Origin: Pythium myriotylum
Lineage: Eukaryota; Oomycota; Peronosporomycetes; Pythiales; Pythiaceae
Assembly: GCA_023091665.1 (NCBI GenBank)
Contig: JALJCQ010000012.1
Coordinates: 1,860,001 to 1,924,000, forward strand
Length of the DNA: 64,000 nt
Direction: 5' to 3'
Positions within the stretch are counted from its first letter, which is position 1. Every line of letters begins with the position of its first letter. A program made the position numbers and the translations under genes. The notes under the pieces are model-generated. The model saw only the letters and a program-made list of their open reading frames with translations, was not told where the DNA came from and searched no databases. Shown here piece by piece: positions 20,258 through 30,284 of this stretch.

Positions 20258-20491
20258 ATGAGCTCGACAACACCAGCTGAGCAAGCGATATCATACGTTC
20301 TCCAAGTCAAAGTTGCTTTTCAAGAACATCCATCAGTATACGAAGCCTTCTTGACAACACTATCCGACTTCAGTGCCCACAAAATTACGGTCGACGAAAC
20401 TGTGCGCAGTGTATTCGATCTCTTCAAGGATCGATCGGATCTGATCGATGGGTTCCAGTCTTTCCTACCTCCAGACAAATGTACACAATAA
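20258..20491 (+). CDS. Single PAH-domain miniprotein
   Basis: 77 residues, almost exactly one paired amphipathic helix domain: AEQAISYVLQVKVAFQEHPSVYEAFL, then an RSVFDLFKDRSDLIDGFQSFLP ending (written here as two pieces of the four-helix pattern). It is not a copy of the PAH modules at 13.5-15.2 kb; it has diverged well beyond them, so it has been independent for some time and kept its frame. It ends one base before the stop of the convergent SDR gene at 20493. A role as a competitor for Sin3-binding partners is an inference. Confidence 0.7.
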   Translation: MSSTTPAEQAISYVLQVKVAFQEHPSVYEAFLTTLSDFSAHKITVDETVRSVFDLFKDRSDLIDGFQSFLPPDKCTQ

Positions 20492-20492
20492 A

Positions 20493-21449
20493 CTATTCAA
20501 TTATGAACGTGAGCTTGGCGAGCTTTTCACTTTCTTCCCATAAACGCTGGGCGGCTTCTTCTGAATCGCTCTTATTGCGAGGTCTCTCGAGTTGTGGGTA
20601 CCCACGTACACACATGAAGCCGTCTGGCCCGTAGTACTCTCCACCCTGGACTCCAGGCATCGAGGCAGCGTAAAGACTCGGCAGAGCGCCCATCTCGCAC
20701 GGCTGACCCACCGGGAGTCTCACAAAGATCCCCCACCAAAAGCGCATGAACCAGTTCGACTTGGTGGACGGAGCGGTCACTAAGTTCGTGTACGAGTACC
20801 CAGGATGGCATCCGACCGCGATGACATTGTCGATGGCCTTCGCGCGGATCCTGCGGTCTAGCTCTTTCATGAAGAGGATATTGTAAAGCTTGGTGTTGGA
20901 ATAGACTTCAATGGCGCGATACGCGTCCTCTGGGGTGACGATGCGGTCGAGCTTCATTCGTGCTAACCAGTGTGTGACGCTCGCGAGGTTGATAATGCGA
21001 GAAACTCCACTGGTGTTGCGGAGCACATCGAAGAGCTGAGCAGTGAGTGCAAAATGGCCCAGGTGATTGGTCGCAAACTGGGATTCGATGCCGTCCTCTG
21101 TGACCGCGTAAGGCACAGCCATGATGCCTGCGTTATTGATGAGCAAGTCGAGACGGTTGTGGGTCTTCTTAAACGCTGTTGCAAACGACTTGACGCTCTC
21201 GAGACTGCTCACGTCGAGCTTCATGAACTTGACACTGCCCGTGGCAGCCGCGTCCTGAAGCGCCTTGGTGATCTCTTTCTCGGCGGCGAGCCCCTTCGCT
21301 TCGCTTCGGCATGCAAGGATCACGGAGGCACCGTGGAGCGCCAGCTCTTTCGCAGTGATATAGCCGATGCCCGAGTTCGCGCCAGTGACGACTGCGAGTC
21401 TGCCCTTTAGCTCAGGCATCTGCGAAGGGTCCCATTCACTGCCGATCAT
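20493..21449 (-). CDS. SDR oxidoreductase
   Basis: 318 residues, one exon, starting MIGSEWDPSQMPELKGRLAV with the family's conserved Trp and MPxLxG start. It has [34 protein letters not shown] and the catalytic YSNTK. Full length and intact. It is convergent with the PAH miniprotein gene with a 1-nt gap, so the 3' UTRs must overlap. Confidence 0.92.
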   Translation of the reverse strand: MIGSEWDPSQMPELKGRLAVVTGANSGIGYITAKELALHGASVILACRSEAKGLAAEKEITKALQDAAATGSVKFMKLDVSSLESVKSFATAFKKTHNRLDLLINNAGIMAVPYAVTEDGIESQFATNHLGHFALTAQLFDVLRNTSGVSRIINLASVTHWLARMKLDRIVTPEDAYRAIEVYSNTKLYNILFMKELDRRIRAKAIDNVIAVGCHPGYSYTNLVTAPSTKSNWFMRFWWGIFVRLPVGQPCEMGALPSLYAASMPGVQGGEYYGPDGFMCVRGYPQLERPRNKSDSEEAAQRLWEESEKLAKLTFIIE

Positions 21450-22346
21450 TCTTCTCCAGTGTTGATGGCAAATCGAGAAATGTGCGTCTTTCGCACGAAC
21501 GGACCTCGGCCAGAGAGGAATGTTCGATGGCGGTTGCCATCAGCGTACCACGCCAGACCAATCGAAGAGGTCCGGGAAGAAGTCGCCGTGACGTAAACAC
21601 AGCGACGACGATCCCCGAACCATGCTGCGTGAGATGTACACGAGTCCAGAGAGCGTGATAACGTGTTGTAGCCATGTCGGCTGCAAGAGAGTCCATCAAC
21701 CGTGTGGACTCCATTGCGATGCGTAGCGTCCGCTGAACTGACAGGCTCTGGGCATGGACCGAGAACTTGTCATCGCCCGACTCGACTGCGATGGATGGTC
21801 TGGCCCGCTTTCCACGCATGTACCACTGGAGGAGAGGATCGCGTCAACAGATCTGTTGAACAAATCCTCGTCGCGCCCGAGTGGTACACGGAATATCGAA
21901 CAGTGAGGGGCCAAACGCATTCTGATTTGCCATCGCTCAGCCATTATAGGAGTCAAAATCGAATTGATCTTCTGCCACACGAGAACGCGATGACGTGCAA
22001 CATCGACAGTTGCGAGATTGATGGAGTACGTATTAGGTATCCATCGCATCGGCCAGGGTATGGAGATTGCCAACACCAAGAGCGGTCAGGATACCGCCAA
22101 TGGCCACATTTGCACAAAAGTCCGGCCGCTTTCTTTTCGCAGGCTCAAGCAGAAGCGCATCCGCTGAGGACGACGGAGAGACGAACTTCACGAGCCGTTG
22201 GCTAAAACGCATCTTGAAGTTGCGTGTATCCATGTATCTCGTGGGACCGCGGATGAGTTGGATTCAGTTCGCGCAAAGACACGTCGCTGGAACCAGTGAG
22301 CAGCCATGGGGCGCGCGTGGACTGGTGCTCATTCTCCAAAAAGACA
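21450..22346. other. Divergent intergenic region between two SDR genes
   Basis: About 900 bases. Overlapping open frames exist on both strands (for example around 21700-22200) but none contains a recognised domain or a family resemblance. It is best treated as the shared promoter region of the SDR genes at 20493-21449 and 22347-23333. Confidence 0.45.
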
Positions 22347-23333
22347 ATGACCAAGCAGTCCGGTCTCCCGCACCAGGTCCCACCCAAGTGGGATGCCTCG
22401 CAAGTGCCGTCGCTCGTAGGCAAAGTCGCGGTCGTCACAGGCGCCAACTCGGGCATCGGACTCGCCACAGCCAAGGCGCTAGTGACAAGTGGAGCGCGTG
22501 TCGTGTTGGCCTGTCGCAACGGTGACCGTGGTCGTGCTGCTGCTGACCAGATCCAAGCTGAGGTAGGGGTAAGCAACCGAGTCGACGAGGCACGCGGGTG
22601 TGCCGAGTTCATGCTACTGGACGTGAGCAGCTTGAACAGCGTGAAGGACTTCGTCGAAACCTTTAAGAAGACGCATGATCGCCTTGACATCCTCATTAAT
22701 AACGCTGGGATTATGGCCGTCGAGTTTGTGGAATCGGTGGATGGTCTCGAATCCCAGTTCGCAACCAACCACTTGGGCCACTTCGTTCTCACTGCACAGC
22801 TACTGGATCTACTGAAGCAAAGTAGCGACAGCAGAGTGGTGTGCCTGACAAGCCTCTCGCATCGCAACGCCAAGTTCACGCCAACGCAACTTGTGTGGCC
22901 CAAGGGCAAAAAGTACAATCAGCAACGAGTATACGCCGACACGAAGCTGTACAATTTGCTTTTCGCTCTGGAACTTGACCGCCGGCTCAAAGCAAAAGGC
23001 GTCGTAAACGTCAAAGCGTCGGCGAGCCATCCCGGATTCACAACCACCAATATCCTGACACCGACGATGCAAGTCCATGGAGGGTTCGTGCATTTCTTGT
23101 TTAACACAGTCTCGAAAGTGGCGCAAACCCCCGAAATGGGGATTCTCCCGACGCTTTATGCAGCAACCGCGCCAGATGTGCCCGGTGGAAAGCTGTACGG
23201 GCCGGAGGGCTTTCATAACATGTGGGGCTACCCAATTGTTGAGCGACCACAGAACGATGATGTCACGGAGGAAGCTGCCAAGATTGTGTGGGAGATGAGT
23301 GAGCAGTTAGCTGGCGTGCAATTTATCGTTTAA
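22347..23333 (+). CDS. SDR oxidoreductase
   Basis: 328 residues from the ATG at 22347 (MTKQSGLPHQVPPKWDASQV). The frame extends 17 codons upstream, but the family-type start begins here. Motifs: [36 protein letters not shown] and the catalytic YADTK. Complete single-exon gene and the last of the local SDR cluster. Confidence 0.9.
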   Translation: MTKQSGLPHQVPPKWDASQVPSLVGKVAVVTGANSGIGLATAKALVTSGARVVLACRNGDRGRAAADQIQAEVGVSNRVDEARGCAEFMLLDVSSLNSVKDFVETFKKTHDRLDILINNAGIMAVEFVESVDGLESQFATNHLGHFVLTAQLLDLLKQSSDSRVVCLTSLSHRNAKFTPTQLVWPKGKKYNQQRVYADTKLYNLLFALELDRRLKAKGVVNVKASASHPGFTTTNILTPTMQVHGGFVHFLFNTVSKVAQTPEMGILPTLYAATAPDVPGGKLYGPEGFHNMWGYPIVERPQNDDVTEEAAKIVWEMSEQLAGVQFIV

Positions 23334-23422
23334 TGAAACAATCAACAACCAATCTGTACAATCAAGCGGAGGGGTTGAGCTCAAATGAACTCCAGAATGG
23401 TTCTTATTCATGTACAGACTGG

Positions 23423-26011
23423 TCACGTTGGCTTGAGTGCGACGGCTGCGATCGCGAACTGATCTGCACTTCCAACGTTCTGTTGCTCGACGACATGCCG
23501 GCGCAAAAATACGGGCGGGTAGAGTCGTTCGTCGACCATGACCCGTGCAATGGTTTGAGGCGCTGTGATGTTGGCGAGGACATCTTTGTTCTTGGAACTG
23601 ACATACGACGTGTAAACGAGCGCTCCGATGAGACCGAGAATGAGTACAAGACAGCCGCTGAGCGTAAGAACCATATTCTGTAGAGGTGTCGAGAGCCAAA
23701 CAGCGATGTCTTGCGAGTTTTCATCAAACGCGAGGGATGTCCGTGCTCCTTGTATGGTAATTGAATCTCTGACGCTGCCATACTGGAAAAGAAAGAAGAC
23801 GGCGGCGGTGTACCCAGTCTGCAGACTGTGTTCCATGTACAGATGATTATCAAGCGCCTGTGCGATGCGATTCTCCACTTGGGCGTCACAATCCATGCGG
23901 TATGTCGTATCATCAGAGTTCCAGCTGACACGATCAATGTTGTGAGGAAGGAGGACATCTCCGGCCAAAATCTTGTACAGGTCAGATGAAGTGGAGGATT
24001 CAGGCGGCTCGTTCAGTGTAACGAGGTTCATCTTTGCGAGGCTGAGGGAAGAAGGCACGGCGAGTAAATCCGGGCGCACGTACTGCCATCCAACCACCAA
24101 ACGCTGGTCTGCATTAGCACCAATGTTCGTGGTGTTGGTGAGCGGCGGTGACAGTGCCATCTCCAGTCCGCGGCAGTTGGGCTTGTTATCTTTTGGACAA
24201 TCTTCGTCACAAACTGCTCGCACCCGACATTCAGCGTTAAACGCGTCGGCAAGGTCTGTCATGTTCCACGCAAGTCGACCCACAGTGAAGCTGTAGATCT
24301 TCCGTAAATTCGTGATTGTTACCGAGTCTTCGTCTTGTTTCCTCCCGCTCGATTCAACTGTGACGTTTTGCTCAATCGATTCCGCGACGAGTCGCTTGCC
24401 AATGCTGATGACGAGCATGGACGGATTGAGCCGGTTGTTCTCTCTATCGTCGGACGAGCAAGCGACTACATCATCGAAGAGTCGATCGTTCTGGCGACTG
24501 AAGTTGGTGAGCAACATTTCTTGGCCGGTACTGTTTGTGCACAGCGCGTAAGCGATGACTTGTGCTGGAGGGTCGTACATTGGCTCTGATACTCTGTAGC
24601 TTGCTTTACGAACCATGCAAGTCTTTGGCACCGGGCAGTCGTAGATTTGGTCGAGCACGGTGTATCTTGTTTTGTTCTCAGCGGCTGATGTGGTGGCAAG
24701 CAGTGACGGATCCATTTCGAACTCGAACGTCACAGCGTCGAAAGCAATTGTCGGGGAGATTCGTGTGCGTGTGAACTCCATGGACACGTCATTGCGTCGA
24801 GTTCGGTTGGCAAACTGGAGCTGGCGACTCATTGCAGCAACGCTCTCACGAGCAAACCACTTCTTTTGTGAGTCTTCGTCGCTGTGGTTGTCGGGAGGAA
24901 GGAGTCCGTACACTTTCGCCGTTCGCTCAGTAAAGTTGTGGCGCTTCGAGTCTGTGACAGGATAGCGATTGATGATATCCGATCGATTCACAAAAGCGTC
25001 GCGGGCGCCCCACGGGAAGAGAGATGTGCCTAGCCACATCCCATAGTAGAACAGGTCGGCAGCACGGGAGGCGCGCATCGGCAGTTTTGAGCTATCTGCA
25101 TCCATGTTGGCTGAGGTGTTAGTTGGATTGACGACCAAACGGAAAGTATCCGACGGCAACGCTTTCTGGAGGAGGCGGGTTTGCCAATCTCGCGGAGCGA
25201 ACCCAAGATTCAGGTAACTTTCTCCGACATCGTCGACCAGACCGCTCGACGTCACGATCTTGGAGTTGTTGGTGTATGCCTCCCATCCCATCTCACAACC
25301 CGTGAATCTATTCGGGATCTTCGGCATGATTAAAGTGCGCAAAAGCGTGTTGGCCAACGGGTTCCCCGAAACCCTCTCTGACCGTGTGTAGCTGGAGTTA
25401 GACGTTTGCAGAGTTGCATTCCACACGCCGTCAAGGGGCTGGTAGCTCACGTCACCCAGAGACATGACCGGATGGATGTCTTTCTTGCGCAGCTGCACGT
25501 TCAAAGCATTGAACCCGTTTCCGATCAAGTACCCGACGAGAGCGCCAATGAGCAGAGTCACAGCCGATATCTTCCACCCCATCTCGGGGCGGGTGAACGC
25601 GTCCGCCATGAATCGTAGCACAATCACTTGCACGGCGACCGTGACGAAGAGCTCAATGGGCTTGGCCAGCGCCGATGCGACGTTGCCCGAGTACGAATTG
25701 TAGTCGTTCAGCAGCTTGGTCTGCTGAGCGGTGGTCTTGGTTCGGCTGTCGAAGCGTGTGAGCTCGGTTCCGAGATAACAGACGACGGTGAGAACAACGA
25801 CGATCGCGACCATCGTAAGTGTGAACAAGACTAGCCGTCCTCGGCGGATTGCAAGTCCAAGCGAGATGTCTCCCGGCTCCTCTCTGCGAGTCCCATCGAC
25901 ATGCGTGGCGATGGAGCTCTCCATCGAGCCTCGTGGCTCCACGAGGAAGACCGAGTCGCGGGACTCGGGCTTGGCGAGTCTGTCAGGGTCGTGGTAGGGA
26001 GCTGCTCGCAT
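23423..26011 (-). CDS. Large multi-pass membrane protein of unknown function
   Basis: 862 residues in one exon. There is a cytosolic-looking charged N-terminus (about 55 residues), then three hydrophobic segments near residues 60-81, 117-138 and 144-165, a long hydrophilic region of about 600 residues with many N-x-S/T sites and paired cysteines (CPVPKTCM, CRVRAVCDEDCPKDNKPNC), and a final membrane segment near 780-805. The layout is that of a plasma-membrane protein with a large glycosylated extracellular domain. I do not recognise the family. It is convergent with the SDR gene at 22347-23333, 89 bases apart. Confidence 0.8.
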   Translation of the reverse strand: MRAAPYHDPDRLAKPESRDSVFLVEPRGSMESSIATHVDGTRREEPGDISLGLAIRRGRLVLFTLTMVAIVVVLTVVCYLGTELTRFDSRTKTTAQQTKLLNDYNSYSGNVASALAKPIELFVTVAVQVIVLRFMADAFTRPEMGWKISAVTLLIGALVGYLIGNGFNALNVQLRKKDIHPVMSLGDVSYQPLDGVWNATLQTSNSSYTRSERVSGNPLANTLLRTLIMPKIPNRFTGCEMGWEAYTNNSKIVTSSGLVDDVGESYLNLGFAPRDWQTRLLQKALPSDTFRLVVNPTNTSANMDADSSKLPMRASRAADLFYYGMWLGTSLFPWGARDAFVNRSDIINRYPVTDSKRHNFTERTAKVYGLLPPDNHSDEDSQKKWFARESVAAMSRQLQFANRTRRNDVSMEFTRTRISPTIAFDAVTFEFEMDPSLLATTSAAENKTRYTVLDQIYDCPVPKTCMVRKASYRVSEPMYDPPAQVIAYALCTNSTGQEMLLTNFSRQNDRLFDDVVACSSDDRENNRLNPSMLVISIGKRLVAESIEQNVTVESSGRKQDEDSVTITNLRKIYSFTVGRLAWNMTDLADAFNAECRVRAVCDEDCPKDNKPNCRGLEMALSPPLTNTTNIGANADQRLVVGWQYVRPDLLAVPSSLSLAKMNLVTLNEPPESSTSSDLYKILAGDVLLPHNIDRVSWNSDDTTYRMDCDAQVENRIAQALDNHLYMEHSLQTGYTAAVFFLFQYGSVRDSITIQGARTSLAFDENSQDIAVWLSTPLQNMVLTLSGCLVLILGLIGALVYTSYVSSKNKDVLANITAPQTIARVMVDERLYPPVFLRRHVVEQQNVGSADQFAIAAVALKPT

Positions 26012-26248
26012 GGCGACGAGTGTGATTGTGCGTGATGGGTCTGTGGAGACCAGACGTCATCGCTGTCGATTGCAGTTGAGCCACGTCGTCTTGTAGCTCA
26101 CGCTCGTGTGGACACAGCACTCTCTGCATCGGAGATCCGGTGGGAGAAGCACCCAGTTGGTGCTGGATGTCGTGATATGAAGCCACACTGATGCATCGGA
26201 TCTCGTAGAAAACAGGATCTTGAAGAGACACACTTAGTGATCCCGACC

Positions 26249-29200
26249 ATGGGCAAGGCCTCGAGACGCAAGCACGCGGTCGAGCAGCAGCGGCGCTTCT
26301 TCGACATCAAGGGCGATGCTCGCAGTGCGGAGGACCGCGCGAGAGCCAGGGCGACGCTCGACGCGCTGCAGCAGAAACTCGAAGACGACGCGCTGCGCGA
26401 AGACGGCGAGTCGCACGTGGCTGCACGGTTGGTGACTGTCCTTTCTCATCTCTCGACGAATGGATAGGCTTCTACTTTGTCAATGACAAGTACGTCGAGG
26501 CGAGACGACCACGGGTGACCCCTGGCATGAAGACGCAGAGCTACACGGGCCACAAACGTCGGATTTCGCATGTGGCTCTCGTCCCCATGCCTGTGGAAGG
26601 AGATGACTCACCAGACCTCAACTCGTTCCTCGTCACGTTCGCAACAGACTGGTAGCATTGCGCAAATTGGTCTGACTCGTCAGAGATTCTCATTCGCCTA
26701 ATGAGTGACGTCTAGGATCGGGGTGTGGGACATGACGACGGGCGAGCGACTTGGATCGTTGGATTTGGCAACAAAAAGTGCTGCCTCTGTTTGCGGCGCT
26801 GCGACCAGACTGGCCACAAATCAATCTCTGTGGATCGCTTACGCAACTCGTACGTGGGTGACTCGCGCTCTCGGACATCGTGGATTATTCTGAACTGGCT
26901 GCTTGATACACGACAAGATCTCAAGCCTTACGTGCTGACCTTCGACACGACGAACGCTCGCTTTCACCACCTAGACATAAACGATGCGCCATGCACCTTC
27001 AGCATCGGCCACCAACAGCAAATCACGTGCATTGCGTTCAGCAACACTGAGGACAAATTACTCGCGACTGGATCGCTAGATTCAACTTGCATCCTTTGGG
27101 ATGTGAAAGGCGACGACAAACTGTTCCTCACAATGCTGACAATTATCCCCGTTGCCGATGCTGGAGTTACTAGTTGCTGCTTCACAGACGACGACCAAGA
27201 GATCGTCATTGTGGGTGCGGATGGCACTGTAAAAACGTGTCTAGTCGATTGCGATGGTGTGAGAGCTGAGTGTACACAGAGCGAACGCCAACAATGGGAA
27301 GATGCTCTCCCGTTGTCCCTCTCCGTTCCAAATACGCTTAATCTCCTTGTGTTTGACGCAATGCCACCCGGTTTTCATTCAAACGACGAGTGGCTAGTTC
27401 ACGCGAACCGCACGATCCTCGGAAAAGTTGACTCTCTTCGAGTTCTTTCGTCAGAGCAATCGAGCGATGATGCGATGCAACAAGCCTACATGGACCAAAT
27501 GGCCCGCACCACAGAGATTGGCGAGTGCATCCCCAACGACAGCACGGAGATCGGTGAAACCTCCTCCGAAAATGAAAGTGCCGGCGTGATTGACGATGAA
27601 ATCGAACGGTTGCGTTCTCTGTACGAGAAGATGGAAACGTTCGACTTCCAACGCATGCTCGATCCAGAAGGGCCACTGCTCCGTGTTGATGAGCACGGTG
27701 AACAGAACATCAAGAGTATCAAATGGCCTTTGATTTCGCCCGAAAGCAGTGGGCGGCTTGTAAAGACATTTAGTTCTCGCAAAAAGGTGAGTTGTGCTCG
27801 TTATCAGTGTCGTTGTCTGTTGAGGAACCTTAACTCTAGCAGAATGGTGGTTTCGCGTCTCACACCTCAGTCGTCAGCGGGACTGCAGTCGCAATAGGGG
27901 CCGACCTTGTCGTCACTGTCTCACATGATAAATCCGTGATCTGTTGGTCGTTGACTGAAGGCATCGTTCGTTCTATCCTTCGCGAAGCTCACGCTGCGCC
28001 TATCACGTGCTGCGCTACTACCTCCTTCACGACCTGCAGCCTCGAGTTAAGAGTTGCTACAGCTGCCATGGATAATGTCGTCAAAGTCTGGCGTTTGAAA
28101 CTGCCCGAAGCAGATGATCTCGAATCCGTGTATTCGCTGGTGGGTCATTTCGACGGGATCACGTCTTTAAGCTTCGATGCGTCTGGCGTTTTCCTCGTAT
28201 CAGCTGGCGAAGATGCATTAGCTCATTGCTGGCGTATCAGGCCGGCACCTCCCAACTCACCGCTGAAACCAACGGTCTTGGTTATCGATCGCTTTGCCAT
28301 CACAATCCAGTGGAACGTGCCTTTGGCTAATGGATCAGCATTGCTCAAGTACGTTATCCGTACTGAGCAGCTTACATCGTTGAGAGACGACAAGAGCGAC
28401 ATGAAGCATGTTGCCGACGTCGAAGTCGGAGCAAAGTACAAGAACATCATGATCGATAATCTGCAACCGGGTATCCAGTACACTTTGCGGGTTGCAGCAG
28501 TGAACCAAGTTGGGCAGAGCCGATGGAGTGAACCAACTGACCCAATCGAGACGCTGGCTTTCGCGCCGTCGAAGATCAACAAGGCTGTGCAATATCGTGA
28601 TGTCACATCGTCAACTATTCGCCTTTCTTGGTGCAGTCCGTGCGCAAATGGAGCAAAGATTACAGGTTACACTGTCAAAGCTTTACCCGAGAACTCTATT
28701 TATGCTCCAACAATGACAGTTTTCGTCGATGTCAACGAGTTGAGTGTTGCAGAGGCTGGGCCCCCTCTACCACGAAGACGGCAAGTCGCAAAAGGCCAAA
28801 CGGGTAAAACCCATGCCAAATTATCTGATACACAGATCTACGAGTATGTTCTACAAGGTCTCTGGCCCGGGGAGGTGTATCAGTTCATTGTCGCGGCTGA
28901 AAATCGGTGTGGGGTGGGTGATTTCTCACCTTTCAGCGACTACATAAGAATGGAATCAACAGCTCCAGACGCGCCTGGACAGCCTGTTATCACGAGTGTG
29001 CGCACACGCGATGCTCGAGTAGAGTGGATAAAGCCACGCAGCAACGGGAGCGAAATTCTACAGTACATTATCGAGTGGACCCAGCACGAACAGAACGCCG
29101 ATAGACAGAGCGTCACTGTGCTGACAAAATCCATTCTTGGAACGAGCTATACAATCACTGGCTTGAAACCAGGGCGTGCTTTGCGCGTTTGGATCGCTGC

Positions 29201-30142
29201 GACAAACTTGGTATACGGTAAACTATCGATGTCCCCTTTTTCCGATCCTAGTGAAGATGCATGGACACTGTGCGATGTTCCGGACCAGCCACCAAAGCCT
29301 CGAGTTGAGTCACTGAGTTCTCATTCTGTCCTCGTAGTTGTGTTTGTACCTTGCGACAACGGGTCGCCGATTGAATCCTACGACCTCACGCTTTCCATCG
29401 AGGAAATTCAGTTCGGGATCTTAACGAAGAGAGTTGCTCGGGAATTCCAGTTGCGGCCGGATGAGTTTGATTCTACTTACGACAGTCCGCAGCACTCACA
29501 GCGATATACGATCCCGAAGCTCCGGGCAATGTCTTTCTATAGCGCCACTGTGGTGGCCAGAAACGCTCTAGGCTCCAGTAAGGCAAGTGAGAACAGTGTG
29601 GCCGTGGCGACGAAAGCCGCAACTGTTCCCGCGACCATCTCGGATCAACCATCAATCACATGTATCGAGCCAAACCAGGCAACGATCTCTTGGTCGCGAC
29701 CTGACCACGACGGCGGCACGCCGATAATTTCGTTCGTGCTCCAGTTCAGCATCGACGGTGGCCCGTTCAACAATGAAATCGTCTTGTTCTCCGGTTCGCA
29801 ACTGGTTTTAGAGCATCTCAAGCCCAAGACCACCTATGCATTCCGCGTTGCCGCATCGAATGCGGTCGGCCGCGCAGATTTCAGTCCAGCATGCGAGCCA
29901 TTCACGACGCCGAGCCTCGTGGAGTTCACGATCACTTCGTACTTCGCGAATCGCCCTCCTATCGAGCACGCCAAGGCAACCGTGATTCAGGTACGCCCTC
30001 GCATCCAATTTTGTGTGTCGTAAACTGATCTTTTGGGAATTTTCAGCGACGCTACCGACAGCAGAAGCGCCGTAAACGAGAGCAACGCGAGTATCTCGCC
30101 CAGCTCAGCCACGTCTTGGCCACGAGCTGGCATCTCCTGTGA
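26249..30142 (+). CDS. WD40-FN3-IQ scaffold protein
   Basis: Multi-exon gene. Well-supported exons: 26468-26651, 26716-26849, 26918-27786, 27843-29990 and 30047-30142; introns of 56-68 nt with GT-AG ends and matching phases. The first exon probably starts at the ATG at 26249 (MGKASRRKHAVEQQRRF, helical) and ends near 26431, but no donor gives the phase needed by the next exon (see findings). Order: basic coiled region, WD40 repeats (IGVWDMTTGERLGSLD, SGS/ILWD, DKSVICWS, DNVVKVWRL, DALAHCWRI), five fibronectin type III domains (from PPNSPLKP to about 29920), then a C-terminal IQ calmodulin-binding motif (VIQRRYRQQKRRKR) made only after splicing. It is likely a cytoskeletal or flagellar scaffold; the exact role is unknown. 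Confidence 0.82.
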
Positions 30143-30190
30143 CATGGCTACACTGGGGTTTTCATCCGCTGTTTGTCAAAATTCAGTAAA

Positions 30191-30225
30191 TACCCTTTAT
30201 TAAGTGTCATAATTACCCTTTATTA
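30191..30225. repeat. Two 12-bp direct repeats in a short intergenic region
   Basis: TACCCTTTATTA occurs at 30191-30202 and 30214-30225, exactly 23 bases apart, with a related TAACCCTCATTTA just after. The whole gap between the WD40/FN3 gene and the next start codon is only 142 bases, so this is likely promoter sequence of the CCDC57-like gene. Confidence 0.6.
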
Positions 30226-30284
30226 GGTACAAATAACCCTCATTTACTCAAGGGTTGCGTGCTACCCTGCAACTGTTCTCGCTC

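Noticed and set aside
22067..22525. 152-codon plus-strand frame upstream of an SDR
   Set aside because: It runs out of frame into the SDR gene and its second half is a frame-shifted reading of the SDR N-terminus.
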